Shown in pieces: positions 54,356-64,000 of a DNA stretch of 64,000 bases (positions are counted from its first letter, which is position 1; each line of letters opens with the position of its first letter). Location: assembly GCA_002342805.1 (NCBI GenBank), contig DDQW01000036.1, positions 8,014-72,013 on the forward strand, given 5' to 3'. This stretch comes from Clostridiales bacterium UBA2432 (GTDB lineage Bacteria; Bacillota; Clostridia; Lachnospirales; Vallitaleaceae). The notes beneath the pieces were generated by a model. It saw only the letters and a program-made list of their open reading frames with translations, did not search any database and was not told the origin of the DNA. Both the position numbers and the translations under genes were made by a program.

Positions 54356-56231
54356 AAAAGTCAGTCGTGATACAATAAAACGGTTGTTTACTTATATCAG
54401 TGCCTATAAGCTTCAACTTAGTGTGGTTGTCGTATCAATTATCTTAGGGGCATTAGCCAACGCAAGTGCCGCCCTATTTATTCAAACCTTAATTGATGAT
54501 TATATAACGCCCTTACTTCTTGAGAGTGTCCCGAACTTTTCCGGACTATTACGTATACTCGTGTTTATGGCAAGTATTTATATGGTGGGTGTTGTAGCAA
54601 CTCTCATTTATAACCGTGTAATGGTTAGTGTTGCCCAAGGCGTACTGAAAAAAATACGCGATGACTTATTTGCAAAAATGCAAACATTACCAATTCGATA
54701 TTTTGATTCCCGGAGTCATGGAGACATTATGAGTCATTATACCAATGATATTGATACATTAAGGCAAATGATCACTCAGAGTCTGCCTCAATTGTTTTCT
54801 TCTGTGGTGACAATACTCTCCGTTTTTTTAGCAATGATGTATTTAAGCATTTGGTTAACCTTTTTTGTTCTTATCTTTGTTGTCTTAATCATGCAAGTTA
54901 TTCGCATTATTGCCGGTCGTAGTGGAAGCTATTTTGTAAAACAACAGCAATCTCTTGGAGATGTGAACGGCTATATCGAAGAATTGGTGAACGGACTTAA
55001 AGTTGTCAAGGTATTTAACTATGAACAAAAGGCAAAAGACGTTTTTGATGAAAAAAATATTGAGCTTTGTGAAAATGCAACTTCAGCCAACAAATATGCA
55101 AATATATTAATGCCAATCATGAATAATTTCGGCTATATCTTATATGTAGCTTTAGGAATTGTAGGTGGTGCAATGGCAATCTCAGAGGTGACGAATTTTA
55201 GTCTTACCGGACGAGATATTATTTCCTTAGGAATGATTGCATCATTTTTACAACTGTCTAGAAGCTTTATTCATCCATTAGCACAAGTGTCCCAGCAAAT
55301 GAATGCGGTCATTATGGCTTTAGCCGGAGCAGAACGCGTCTTTGAGCTGATGGACCAAAAAAGCGAAGAAGATCAAGGTTATGTAACATTAGTGAACGCG
55401 AAGATTACAGGTGACCAGATTGAAGAAACCATAGAACGAACAGAACATTGGGCATGGAAATATCCACATAAGGATGGAAGCGTGACCTATGAGGAACTAA
55501 GAGGCGAAGTGAATTTTTATGACGTTGACTTTGGCTACAATGCAGATGAACTTGTTTTGCATGATATAAGCCTACATGCCCAACCGGGAGAAAAAATAGC
55601 TCTCGTCGGTGCTACCGGTGCAGGCAAGACGACGATTACAAACCTGATTAATCGATTTTATGATATAGCAGACGGTAAGATTCGTTATGATGGAATTAAT
55701 ATTAATAAAATTCGAAAAAGTGACTTGCGACGGTCCCTAGGTGTGGTTTTACAAGATGTCAACCTTTTCACCGGAACGGTTATGGATAATATCCGTTATG
55801 GGCGCTTAGATGCAAGTGATGAAGAATGCATTGAGGCGGCAAAACTTGCCAATGCAGATCATTTTATTCGTATGTTACCCCACGGATATGAGACCGTTTT
55901 ATCCGGAGATGGTAACGGTTTATCTCAAGGCCAACGTCAGTTGATATCTATTGCTAGAGCGGCTGTAGCTGACCCACCTGTCATGATTCTTGATGAAGCG
56001 ACCTCAAGCATTGATACGCGAACAGAAGCTATCGTACAGGCCGGAATGGATTCATTAATGCATGGAAGAACTGTTTTTGTGATTGCCCATCGCTTATCAA
56101 CGATTCAAAATGCAGACATGATTATGGTTCTTGAACAAGGACGAATTATTGAGCGTGGAAACCATCAAGAACTTATTGATAAGAGGGGCAAATATTATCA
56201 ATTATATACGGGTGTTTTTGAATTACAATAG
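54348..56231 (+). CDS. Heterodimeric ABC exporter, catalytic half
   Basis: A 627-residue half-transporter with a normal Walker A (GATGAGKTT), a variant signature (LSQGQRQL) and Walker B with the catalytic Glu (ILDEATSSID). Between the membrane and ATPase parts there is an insertion of about 50 residues. It overlaps the partner gene by 8 bases. Such pairs export drugs or peptides. Confidence 0.94.
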   Translation: MNKKVSRDTIKRLFTYISAYKLQLSVVVVSIILGALANASAALFIQTLIDDYITPLLLESVPNFSGLLRILVFMASIYMVGVVATLIYNRVMVSVAQGVLKKIRDDLFAKMQTLPIRYFDSRSHGDIMSHYTNDIDTLRQMITQSLPQLFSSVVTILSVFLAMMYLSIWLTFFVLIFVVLIMQVIRIIAGRSGSYFVKQQQSLGDVNGYIEELVNGLKVVKVFNYEQKAKDVFDEKNIELCENATSANKYANILMPIMNNFGYILYVALGIVGGAMAISEVTNFSLTGRDIISLGMIASFLQLSRSFIHPLAQVSQQMNAVIMALAGAERVFELMDQKSEEDQGYVTLVNAKITGDQIEETIERTEHWAWKYPHKDGSVTYEELRGEVNFYDVDFGYNADELVLHDISLHAQPGEKIALVGATGAGKTTITNLINRFYDIADGKIRYDGININKIRKSDLRRSLGVVLQDVNLFTGTVMDNIRYGRLDASDEECIEAAKLANADHFIRMLPHGYETVLSGDGNGLSQGQRQLISIARAAVADPPVMILDEATSSIDTRTEAIVQAGMDSLMHGRTVFVIAHRLSTIQNADMIMVLEQGRIIERGNHQELIDKRGKYYQLYTGVFELQ

Positions 56232-56285
56232 ACAGAATAAATTAAGACTAAATTAAATCCTCCAATAGAAAAGTGCTAAAAGCTA

Positions 56286-56300
56286 TGCTATAATATAGCA
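56286..56300 (+). promoter_or_regulatory. Extended -10 box in a palindrome before the GGDEF-EAL gene
   Basis: TGCTATAATATAGCA is a 15-bp palindrome that contains TATAAT with a TG before it. It may be both a promoter and an operator. Confidence 0.4.
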
Positions 56301-56332
56301 ATTAGTGTTCACCTGTGGGAGGTTTTTTTTAT

Positions 56333-58903
56333 ATGACAAAACAAAGATGGATTAACAAAATGATGCATGTTACAATAGGCGTTCTTTTATGTCTTTTCTT
56401 AGTGGGGGGAGGCACTAATATCTATGTGGCGGCAGATGCCCCCTCCAACGTCTTGTTTATCAGTTCGTATTCATATAGCTTTGACTCGGTGCCGGATCAG
56501 GTTGAAGGAATAAAAAGCGTCCTTGATGAGAAGTATGTGAATTATGATCTGGAATTTATGGATACAAAACGCTTTAATAGCGGGAGAAACTATGAAAATT
56601 ATTATGACTTTTTAAATTATCGCTTATCCAGTAGGAAACCCTATGATGTTATTATCGTCGGTGATGATAATGCACTTCAGTTTTTGTTAGATCATGAAGA
56701 CACCTTAGTTAAGGATGTGCCGGTTGTTTTTCTAGGCATTAACGATATGAATCGGGTTAATGATGCAACATCACGACCTAATTATACAGGTATCTATGAA
56801 GAAATGTCAGTTGAAGAAAACATAGAACTTGCTCAGAGGCTTCAGCCAGAGTTAAAAGAAGTAGTGGCAATATATGATAATACTCGAACGGGTATTGGTG
56901 AATATGAGGCCTTTATGGCCGTCAGTCATCAATATCCGGATATTCAATTTAGCGGAATAAACTATAGTGAAGTTTCAAGGGTTGATTTTGAAACACGATT
57001 AAGTACTTTAAATCATTCCCAGGCGCTTATGTATTTATCCATGATTGAAAATAATATGCAACAAGTGATTACTGTAGATGAAGCGGTCCAAGAAATTGTG
57101 AGTTTAACCGAAACGGTTGTCTATACACCAACCATCGGTGGGTCAGGAAAAGGCTTATTAGGTGGATATTCGGTTTCTTATTTTGAACATGGCCGATTAG
57201 CAGCCCAGATGGCAGTTGATATTATTCAGGGTAAAAATCCGAAAGATATTCCGGTCATCAAGGAAAGTCCAAATCAATATATCATTGACTATAATGTTTT
57301 GATGCAGCACGGTATAGATGAGAACAAGTTACCTGAAGAGACGATTCTAATCAATGTACCGGAGCCTTTTTTTGATTCGATCCGGTGGCTTTTATTGCCG
57401 GCGCTCCTTGTCATCATCATATTAACGATGATATCAGCATTAATGTTTGTTGATAATCGACGTAAACGCTTGACGGCGATTGATTTGCAAGAAAAAAACG
57501 ATGAATTAACGTCATTATACGAAGAACTAACAGCGCAAGAAGAAGAATTACGTGCCCAATATGAGGAATTAGAAGACCACCGTCAAGAATTGATAAACAG
57601 TCGAAGGAAGTATAAGGAATTAGCCTATACAGATGTGTTGACCGGCCTTAATAACCGGGTGTATTTATATAAAATATTGGAACAGGAATTTCGAAAAGAG
57701 AAAAAATCGGGTGTTCTTTTCTTTGTTGACTTGGATAATTTTAAGTATATTAATGACTCGTTTGGACATATTCTTGGTGATGAGGTATTAAGAGTCATCG
57801 GACATCGACTGAAGAAAATAATGGATGAAGATACCATTGTAATCCGTATCGGAGGCGATGAGTTTGTGCTTGCGCACTTTAGTGATAGCAATGAAATCAA
57901 TCATCAAGACTTTTTGGACCAGGTCAATGCATGTCTCGAAGAAATGGTTATCATTGGAGAACAAGAGATTTTTGCATCCGGCAGTATTGGCATCGTTGCT
58001 TTTCCGGAGCATGGTAAAACAGCAGAAGAACTTATTCGAAAAGCAGATATTGCCATGTATCAAGCAAAAGAAAACGGTAAAGGTCAGGCGGTTTACTATA
58101 ATGATTTTATGGGCGCAAACGCCACAAATTTAATGGGAATTCAGAACAATATACGTTTTGCCATTGAACGTGACCAGTTTGAGCTCTATCTTCAACCACA
58201 AATCAGTGTTAAAGATCAAAGTTTAGTAAGCTTTGAAGGATTAATACGATGGAATATACCGGGAGAAGGTGTAATTAGTCCGGGCGATTTTATTCCGATT
58301 GCAGAACAGTTAGGCCTTATTCATCGCATTGGTCGCTGGGTCTATCAACGCGCTTTTTCCAGTATACAACGCATTGAGGAAGAGTTAGGAAGGACCTTGA
58401 AAATAGCAGTGAATGTTTCTGCAATGGAAATAACGCGACCGCATTTTACACAAGAATTTATAGAATTACTTGAATTGCATCAGATGCAGCCCAACAAGTT
58501 GATTATTGAGCTGACAGAGTCTGTTTTTTTAGAAGCAGCAGAACGCCATATCGATACATTAAAATGGCTTCAGGACATAGGCATTGAAATTCATTTGGAT
58601 GATTTTGGAACCGGATATTCCTCCTTGAATTATTTACGCCTCTTGCCAATTGATGTTGTTAAATTAGACCGTGATTTTATTAAAGATATCGCGGTCAATG
58701 AAGAACAAGCCGATCTAACAGAGAGTCTGATTCACATTATCCATAATCTAGGAAAGACAGTTATTGCAGAAGGTGTAGAAACAGAAGACCAACTTAATAT
58801 GTTGCAGCAAATGAGCTGTGATATTATACAGGGCTATTATTATGCAAAACCGATGACATTAGATGAAGCCTTAGATTTTGCAAAAAAATCACAAGCGATT
58901 TGA
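56333..58903 (+). CDS. Membrane c-di-GMP enzyme with ABC-substrate-binding-like sensor, GGDEF and EAL
   Basis: An 857-residue protein with an N-terminal membrane segment and an extracellular domain like ABC substrate-binding proteins (VIIVGDDNALQF, LGGYSVSYFEHG). A second membrane segment (about 349-371), a coiled coil, a GGDEF domain with intact GGDEF (near 507) and an EAL domain follow. The EAL start is EGLIRW rather than EALLR, but DDFGTGYSS, KLDRDF and AEGVE are intact, so both activities are possible. No RxxD inhibition site is seen before GGDEF. The next gene on the minus strand overlaps by 15 bases. Confidence 0.93.
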   Translation: MTKQRWINKMMHVTIGVLLCLFLVGGGTNIYVAADAPSNVLFISSYSYSFDSVPDQVEGIKSVLDEKYVNYDLEFMDTKRFNSGRNYENYYDFLNYRLSSRKPYDVIIVGDDNALQFLLDHEDTLVKDVPVVFLGINDMNRVNDATSRPNYTGIYEEMSVEENIELAQRLQPELKEVVAIYDNTRTGIGEYEAFMAVSHQYPDIQFSGINYSEVSRVDFETRLSTLNHSQALMYLSMIENNMQQVITVDEAVQEIVSLTETVVYTPTIGGSGKGLLGGYSVSYFEHGRLAAQMAVDIIQGKNPKDIPVIKESPNQYIIDYNVLMQHGIDENKLPEETILINVPEPFFDSIRWLLLPALLVIIILTMISALMFVDNRRKRLTAIDLQEKNDELTSLYEELTAQEEELRAQYEELEDHRQELINSRRKYKELAYTDVLTGLNNRVYLYKILEQEFRKEKKSGVLFFVDLDNFKYINDSFGHILGDEVLRVIGHRLKKIMDEDTIVIRIGGDEFVLAHFSDSNEINHQDFLDQVNACLEEMVIIGEQEIFASGSIGIVAFPEHGKTAEELIRKADIAMYQAKENGKGQAVYYNDFMGANATNLMGIQNNIRFAIERDQFELYLQPQISVKDQSLVSFEGLIRWNIPGEGVISPGDFIPIAEQLGLIHRIGRWVYQRAFSSIQRIEEELGRTLKIAVNVSAMEITRPHFTQEFIELLELHQMQPNKLIIELTESVFLEAAERHIDTLKWLQDIGIEIHLDDFGTGYSSLNYLRLLPIDVVKLDRDFIKDIAVNEEQADLTESLIHIIHNLGKTVIAEGVETEDQLNMLQQMSCDIIQGYYYAKPMTLDEALDFAKKSQAI

Positions 58904-59725
58904 GTCTCTAGAATGGTGTTGATAAAGCATGGCATTAATCTCGCCTCCGAGGAGAATAATCAAGCTACTGATATATAGCCATATCAGTAATATGATAATA
59001 CCACCAAGACTGCCATAGATCATAGAATAGTTTCCGAACCGATTGATATAAGCAGAGTATAATAAGGAAATACTTATCCATCCAAAGGCTGCAAATAAAG
59101 CTCCGATAAAGACGTCTTTGAAACGTAAAATTCGATTTGGAGCAAACTTATAAAATAATGAAAATGACAAAATAAGCATAAGCACGGGAAAAACAATCCG
59201 AAGTTGATTCCATAGTGCCTGGAAAATCCCGGTAATTCCCAGAAAACCAAAAAGAAATTCACCAATCTTTTCCCCAAAAACAAGGAAGAAGAAGGACAGA
59301 ATAATCAACATAGGAATTCCGAGTGTTGAAAAAAAAGCAACTAATAGGGTTTCCCAAAATGGACGGTTTTCGATGGTATTGTAAGCAATATTAACTCCTT
59401 TTATCAATGCGCGAATACCTTTTAGAGAACTCCACAGGGTAATAATCATACCAAAAGACAGCAAGGTAACGTTACCGCTTTCCATAATAGAGTTAATAGT
59501 ATCTAAGACGACACCGGCAGATTCGGCAGGTAACAAAGTTTCGATTTGATCAATAAGCATGCTTTCATCAATCGAAGTGAGTCCGATGATACTGAGTAGA
59601 AAAATCAAAAAAGGAAAAATAGATAAAATCAAATAGTAGGAACACTCGGCTGATAAGCCACCTAAATCATCGGCTCCAATTTTTTTAAAAAGTTGCTTAA
59701 GAATAGAAGTGATTTTTTGCTTCAT
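58889..59725 (-). CDS. YihY/BrkB family inner-membrane protein
   Basis: A 278-residue protein with about six membrane segments and the family segment LSAECSYYLILSIFPFLIFL near the N-terminus. The family was once called ribonuclease BN; its true role is unclear. GGAGG precedes the ATG. It overlaps the 3' end of the convergent c-di-GMP gene. Confidence 0.9.
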   Translation of the reverse strand: MKQKITSILKQLFKKIGADDLGGLSAECSYYLILSIFPFLIFLLSIIGLTSIDESMLIDQIETLLPAESAGVVLDTINSIMESGNVTLLSFGMIITLWSSLKGIRALIKGVNIAYNTIENRPFWETLLVAFFSTLGIPMLIILSFFFLVFGEKIGEFLFGFLGITGIFQALWNQLRIVFPVLMLILSFSLFYKFAPNRILRFKDVFIGALFAAFGWISISLLYSAYINRFGNYSMIYGSLGGIIILLIWLYISSLIILLGGEINAMLYQHHSRDSNRL

Positions 59726-59870
59726 AGAAGGCCTCCTAACCTTAAAAAATATATCTTGGCTTTTCTATAGTATAGCATAGGATAGGTGGTAGATGTCTAT
59801 GCAATTTATGATTTTTATGATATATTTGTGTGAGAATATTTCATAGAAAAGTAGATTATGGGAGGAAATT

Positions 59871-61025
59871 ATGGAGAGTAGACCATTCACAAAGAAACAA
59901 ATGATGGAACTGATATTATTTTTTGGACTTGTACTTGTTGCAGTATTGAATATTGAGTATGTATTACAATTCGGTGGATATATTATTAGTGTTTTTTATC
60001 CATTTACATTAGGTGCGGCCATTGCCTTCGTTTTGCATGTACCCATGAAGTTTTTCGAAAAAAAAATATTGAACCGATGGATTCATTCTATTAAGATTCA
60101 GCGTGTCATTAGTTTTTTTACAACACTTATCATCCTGTCCGGTGTTATCTTTTTAGTTATAATTATAGTAGTTCCGGAGATGACAGAAGCTGTTAATACA
60201 ATAATATCGAAAGCGCCGGGACAATTCATGCGCTTTCAGGAATGGATTGAACCTTATTATCAATATGTGCCTATCTTAGAAGATTGGATCAACGTGAATT
60301 TAAGTGATGTTGATTGGCAAGACATGGCCCAAAGAGGACTTCAATTCTTATCGACTGGAGCAGGAAGTCTCTTTAATTCAACGGTAGGTATTATTTCTAA
60401 TGTTGCATTAAGAATGCTCAGCATATTAATCGGTCTTGTCTTTGCGATATACGTCCTGTTTGAACAAGAGAATTTAAAGCGACAAAGTAAAAAACTTGTC
60501 TATAGCTTTTTTAATGAACCAAAGGCCGATGAAATTGTTCATATTATGCGGGTATCGAATCAAGCATTTTCAAATTTCATTTCAGGCCAGGTTTTAGAAG
60601 CGCTTATACTTGGGACAATGTTTTGGATTACATTGAGTATTTTTCAATTTCCATACGCTCTACTCATTGGTGTGCTAATATCTGTAACTGCCTTGATTCC
60701 AATTATCGGAGCTTTTATCGGCTGTGTTATTGGCGCTTTATTAATTCTTGTACTTGATCCAATGTTAGCCGTATGGTTTTTACTCGTATTTATCATTTTA
60801 CAACAAATTGAAGGAAATCTTATCTATCCATTTGTTGTGGGTAACAAAATTGGAATACCTTCAATGTGGGTGCTTATGGCTGTAACCATTGGTGGAAGCC
60901 TGATGGGAATTACAGGAATACTTATCTTTATTCCTTTATTCTCTATTATTTACACATTATTAAAAGAAAAATCAAATAAACGATTAAATGAGAAAAACAT
61001 CCATCAAAAAAAATGGACAGAATAA
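59871..61025 (+). CDS. AI-2E family transporter
   Basis: A 384-residue membrane protein of the PerM/YtvI type with about eight segments and the late conserved GALLILVLDP...QQIEGNLIYPFVVG block. GGGAGG precedes the ATG. Its substrate is uncertain despite the family name; some members exchange sodium for protons. Confidence 0.9.
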   Translation: MESRPFTKKQMMELILFFGLVLVAVLNIEYVLQFGGYIISVFYPFTLGAAIAFVLHVPMKFFEKKILNRWIHSIKIQRVISFFTTLIILSGVIFLVIIIVVPEMTEAVNTIISKAPGQFMRFQEWIEPYYQYVPILEDWINVNLSDVDWQDMAQRGLQFLSTGAGSLFNSTVGIISNVALRMLSILIGLVFAIYVLFEQENLKRQSKKLVYSFFNEPKADEIVHIMRVSNQAFSNFISGQVLEALILGTMFWITLSIFQFPYALLIGVLISVTALIPIIGAFIGCVIGALLILVLDPMLAVWFLLVFIILQQIEGNLIYPFVVGNKIGIPSMWVLMAVTIGGSLMGITGILIFIPLFSIIYTLLKEKSNKRLNEKNIHQKKWTE

Positions 61026-61042
61026 GTGAGGTTGAATTTATT

Positions 61043-62083
61043 GTGGAAAGCGCATTGAATTATACAAAGCAAATCTTAGAAAAGATTATTGATATACCAA
61101 GTCCGAGTGGGTATTGTAGGAATGTATTGGACTATATAGCATCTGAAGTTAAGGAATTAGGCTTTTCCTTTGATATGACTGCAAAAGGAAACGGGCTGAT
61201 TTATATTCCTCAAAATGATAGCAATAATAATAATGAAAAAGGAATTTTATTAACCGCCCATGTAGATACATTAGGAGCAATGGTTCGTAGTATTAAAGCG
61301 GATGGTAAGATTCGCATGACAAGTATAGGTGGATTTATGATGCAATCTGTTGAAGGAGAGTACTGTACCATTCACATGCGCAATCAAAAGACCGTGACAG
61401 GTACAATACTTAGCACAAAACCTTCCGTTCATGTCTATAATGATGCCAGGTCCATGGAACGTACGGAAGACTTGATGGAAATTCGCCTAGATGAATCCGT
61501 GACGTCAAAAGAGGACGTCCAAGCTTTAGGCATTACCGTCGGAGATTACATTAGTTTTGATCCAAGATATTCAGTGTCGAAAAGTGGCTATATAAAATCC
61601 AGACACCTTGATGATAAGGCAGGCGTTGCCATACTCATGGGCTTTTTACACTATATTCATGAAAATCAAGTATCTCTATCTCGTGATGTTACGATTATGC
61701 TATCTACATATGAAGAAGTCGGACATGGTTCCTCATATATTCCTATGACGATTGATACATTGCTAGCTATTGACATGGGAGCAATTGGAGATGACTTAAC
61801 GTGTACAGAAAAAGATGTCTCTATTTGCGTCAAAGACGGACGTGGTCCTTATGATTATGGTATGGTCAATGAACTTATAAACATAGCACAAACACATAAG
61901 ATATCCTATGCCCTTGATATTTACCCCTATTACAGTTCGGATGCATCAGCAGCACTTTCAGGTGGGCATGACATCAAGGCGGCTTTAATTGGTCCCGGGG
62001 TACATGCGTCACATACGTTGGAAAGAACACATGAAGATGCGTTGCGAAATACATTGCAGTTGCTTATAGGATATGTGAAATAA
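61043..62083 (+). CDS. M42 family metallopeptidase
   Basis: A cytoplasmic aminopeptidase-type enzyme of about 346 residues with two metal sites: LTAHVDTLG, the Asp in SRHLDDKAG, the Glu pair in STYEEVGHG and the terminal HASHTLE. The GTG at 61043 is chosen because GAGG precedes it and it gives the usual distance to PSPSGY; an ATG at 61013 lies in the preceding gene and has no ribosome site. Confidence 0.92.
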   Translation: MESALNYTKQILEKIIDIPSPSGYCRNVLDYIASEVKELGFSFDMTAKGNGLIYIPQNDSNNNNEKGILLTAHVDTLGAMVRSIKADGKIRMTSIGGFMMQSVEGEYCTIHMRNQKTVTGTILSTKPSVHVYNDARSMERTEDLMEIRLDESVTSKEDVQALGITVGDYISFDPRYSVSKSGYIKSRHLDDKAGVAILMGFLHYIHENQVSLSRDVTIMLSTYEEVGHGSSYIPMTIDTLLAIDMGAIGDDLTCTEKDVSICVKDGRGPYDYGMVNELINIAQTHKISYALDIYPYYSSDASAALSGGHDIKAALIGPGVHASHTLERTHEDALRNTLQLLIGYVK

Positions 62084-62098
62084 AGAAGTGGAGTTTTT

Positions 62099-63928
62099 AT
62101 GGAAAAAATAGAAGTATTAAAGGATGTTTTTGGCTTGTCCTCATTTCGAGAGGGACAAGAAGATCTTATTGACCATATTTTAGGCGGAAAAGATGTTCTT
62201 GGGATTATGCCAACAGGTGGTGGAAAATCATTATGCTATCAGTTGCCATCGATGATGCTAGAGGGGACGACCCTTGTTATATCCCCATTAATTTCTTTGA
62301 TGAAAGATCAAGTGGCATCCTTAACACAAGCTGGAATTCGCGCAGCATATATCAACAGTTCATTATCTTATCAAGAATATGATCAAATCCTTGAAGCTGC
62401 CAAAGAAGGCTATTATAAACTAATCTATGTTGCACCGGAGCGTCTTCTCAATGAACGCTTTATTGATGTGGCCAATCAAATGAATATTACCATGATTACG
62501 GTTGATGAAGCTCATTGTGTTTCACAATGGGGGCATAATTTTCGTCCTAGTTATCTAAGAGTTCCCGAGTTTGTAAAACGCTTAGGCACTCGTCCTATTA
62601 TCTCAGCGTTTACAGCAACCGCCACCAAACAAGTTAAAGAAGATATTATAGAAAAACTTGAACTTACATCTCCATTTTTAATGGTTACCGGTTTTAATCG
62701 GAAAAACTTGTATTTTCACGTCGAACAGCCCAAGGATAAATTTAAGGCGACCTTAGATTATGTGACGCTTAACTTAGATAAATCAGGTGTAATCTATTGT
62801 TCGACACGAAAAAATGTTGAAGATGTCAACGAACGTCTGCAAGCGGAAGGGATTCGCTCAACAAGGTATCATGCCGGACTATCAGAATCTGAACGCCATA
62901 AGAATCAAGATGATTTCATATATGATCGAAGTCCTGTAATCATCGCGACCAATGCATTTGGTATGGGGATCGATAAATCCAATGTAGCATATGTAATTCA
63001 TTATAATATGCCAAAAAACTTAGAAAGCTATTATCAGGAAGCGGGACGAGCAGGACGAGACGGAGAACCGGCAGAGTGTCTGCTTTTTTACAGTGGGCAA
63101 GATGTTCGGACCAACCAATTTATTATTGAAAAATCTGAAGTCCCCTCCGATGACGGTACAGAATTGGACCCAAAGACTATTAAAGCACTTAAAGAAAAAG
63201 AATTAGAGTTACTAAAGAAAATGACGTTTTTTTGTTTTACTAAGTATTGTCTTCGACAAAATTTATTGAATTATTTTGGAGAAAAGTCGGAGGCTTTTTG
63301 TGGAAATTGTAGTAACTGTAAAGCAATTTCAAAAGAAGTGGATATAACTGTTGATGCACAAAAAATTATTTCTTGCATACTTCGTACAGATCAAACCTAT
63401 GGAACAACCATGATTGTAAATATATTACGTGGCAGTCGTAATCAAAAGATTCTTGAACAAAAATTAGACCAAGTATCTACATACGGTTTGATGACAGATC
63501 AATCCGTTCAGGAGATTACCAATCGAATAGAGCATCTGATTGCACAGGGCTATATTGACAGCCTCAACAATCAGTATGCGGTCTTAAAGGTCAAAAGCAA
63601 GTCTTTGGCGTTATTAAAAGGGAAGAAGAAATTGAAAATGCCGGTAAGGAATGAAGATGCAGTTGCATATAGTCCGTTGCAATCAGTAGATAAGAGCATC
63701 AATCGTCCATTGAATCAAGAACTTTTCGGTCAATTAAAAAATGTACGTAATACACTGGCCAAAAAAGAAAAAGTTCCTGCCTATATTATTTTCCCGGATA
63801 CGACCTTAAAAGAAATGGTGCGAAAAATGCCGGCAACGGCAGAAGAGTTTCGCCGTATTAATGGTGTTGGGAATGTAAAACTGGAAAAATATGGCCGAAT
63901 TTTTTTAGATGTATTGAACGGACATTAA
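62099..63928 (+). CDS. recQ: ATP-dependent DNA helicase RecQ
   Basis: A 609-residue 3'-5' DNA helicase with Walker A PTGGGKSLCYQLP, DEAHCVSQWGHNFRPSY, the zinc cysteines FCGNCSNC, an RQC region and a C-terminal HRDC domain (about residues 535-605). It acts in recombination and repair. GGAG precedes the ATG. Confidence 0.96.
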   Translation: MEKIEVLKDVFGLSSFREGQEDLIDHILGGKDVLGIMPTGGGKSLCYQLPSMMLEGTTLVISPLISLMKDQVASLTQAGIRAAYINSSLSYQEYDQILEAAKEGYYKLIYVAPERLLNERFIDVANQMNITMITVDEAHCVSQWGHNFRPSYLRVPEFVKRLGTRPIISAFTATATKQVKEDIIEKLELTSPFLMVTGFNRKNLYFHVEQPKDKFKATLDYVTLNLDKSGVIYCSTRKNVEDVNERLQAEGIRSTRYHAGLSESERHKNQDDFIYDRSPVIIATNAFGMGIDKSNVAYVIHYNMPKNLESYYQEAGRAGRDGEPAECLLFYSGQDVRTNQFIIEKSEVPSDDGTELDPKTIKALKEKELELLKKMTFFCFTKYCLRQNLLNYFGEKSEAFCGNCSNCKAISKEVDITVDAQKIISCILRTDQTYGTTMIVNILRGSRNQKILEQKLDQVSTYGLMTDQSVQEITNRIEHLIAQGYIDSLNNQYAVLKVKSKSLALLKGKKKLKMPVRNEDAVAYSPLQSVDKSINRPLNQELFGQLKNVRNTLAKKEKVPAYIIFPDTTLKEMVRKMPATAEEFRRINGVGNVKLEKYGRIFLDVLNGH

Positions 63929-64000
63929 TAAAAAATAAAGTATTTTTCGAAATAGTTTGCATTTATTTTGGAGGTATGTTATAGCCTGAGTTTTGCAGCA
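63929..64000. other. Right-edge non-coding tail
   Basis: After the recQ stop no gene is recognised in the 72 remaining bases. A GGAGG near 63970 is followed by an ATG that meets a stop two codons later. Confidence 0.4.

Overview
The window is AT-rich DNA of a low-GC, Gram-positive-type anaerobe, most likely a member of the class Clostridia. Supporting signs are strong AGGAGG ribosome sites, lipoproteins anchored as in Gram-positives, a DegV protein, an RsbU/RsbV/RsbW-type partner-switching set, a CdaR-type regulator, lysine 2,3-aminomutase, and selD with mnmH. No rRNA, tRNA, CRISPR array, transposase or integrase gene was seen. The species cannot be named from this sequence alone.

Left part (1-20,310): a truncated amino-acid ABC ATPase is followed by a minus-strand selD-mnmH-MFS operon (selenium for tRNA 2-selenouridine). 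Next is a plus-strand set: a D-Ala-D-Ala ligase family protein, a DbpA-type RNA helicase and a GNAT protein. A perfect-consensus promoter then drives a roughly 400-nt structured leader that ends in a 50-bp perfect palindrome. The leader precedes ablA-ablB (N-epsilon-acetyl-beta-lysine, a compatible solute) and a complete amino-acid ABC transporter. A minus-strand sugar-acid module (aldo/keto reductase, CdaR-like regulator, glycerate kinase, GntP permease) follows, then DegV and two small membrane or lipoprotein genes of unknown role.

Middle (20,321-37,580): a minus-strand operon combines a PAS-PP2C phosphatase, a STAS antagonist, a methyl-accepting chemotaxis protein and an RsbW-like ATPase. 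Next is a GntR-regulated uxuA-uxuB hexuronate module with a clear operator. A type I restriction-modification island then carries extra genes: an unknown 305-aa protein, a half-size HsdS, DinD, HsdM, HsdS, HsdR, a YgjP-type metallopeptidase and a YdbC/PC4 protein.

Right part (37,906-63,928): an eight-gene envelope operon joins a lipoprotein, an ABC-2 exporter, a coiled-coil membrane protein, a MoxR ATPase, a DUF58 protein and two von Willebrand A (VWA) membrane proteins. It is followed by a split ThrE-type exporter, an aldo/keto reductase, a MarR regulator with a heterodimeric ABC exporter, a sensor GGDEF-EAL protein, a YihY membrane protein, an AI-2E family transporter, an M42 peptidase and RecQ.

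The most unusual non-coding signal is a set of long imperfect hairpins (about 90-190 bp) in intergenic regions. Two of them, about 185 bp each, start directly after a stop codon and share a nearly identical tip while their stems differ in sequence.
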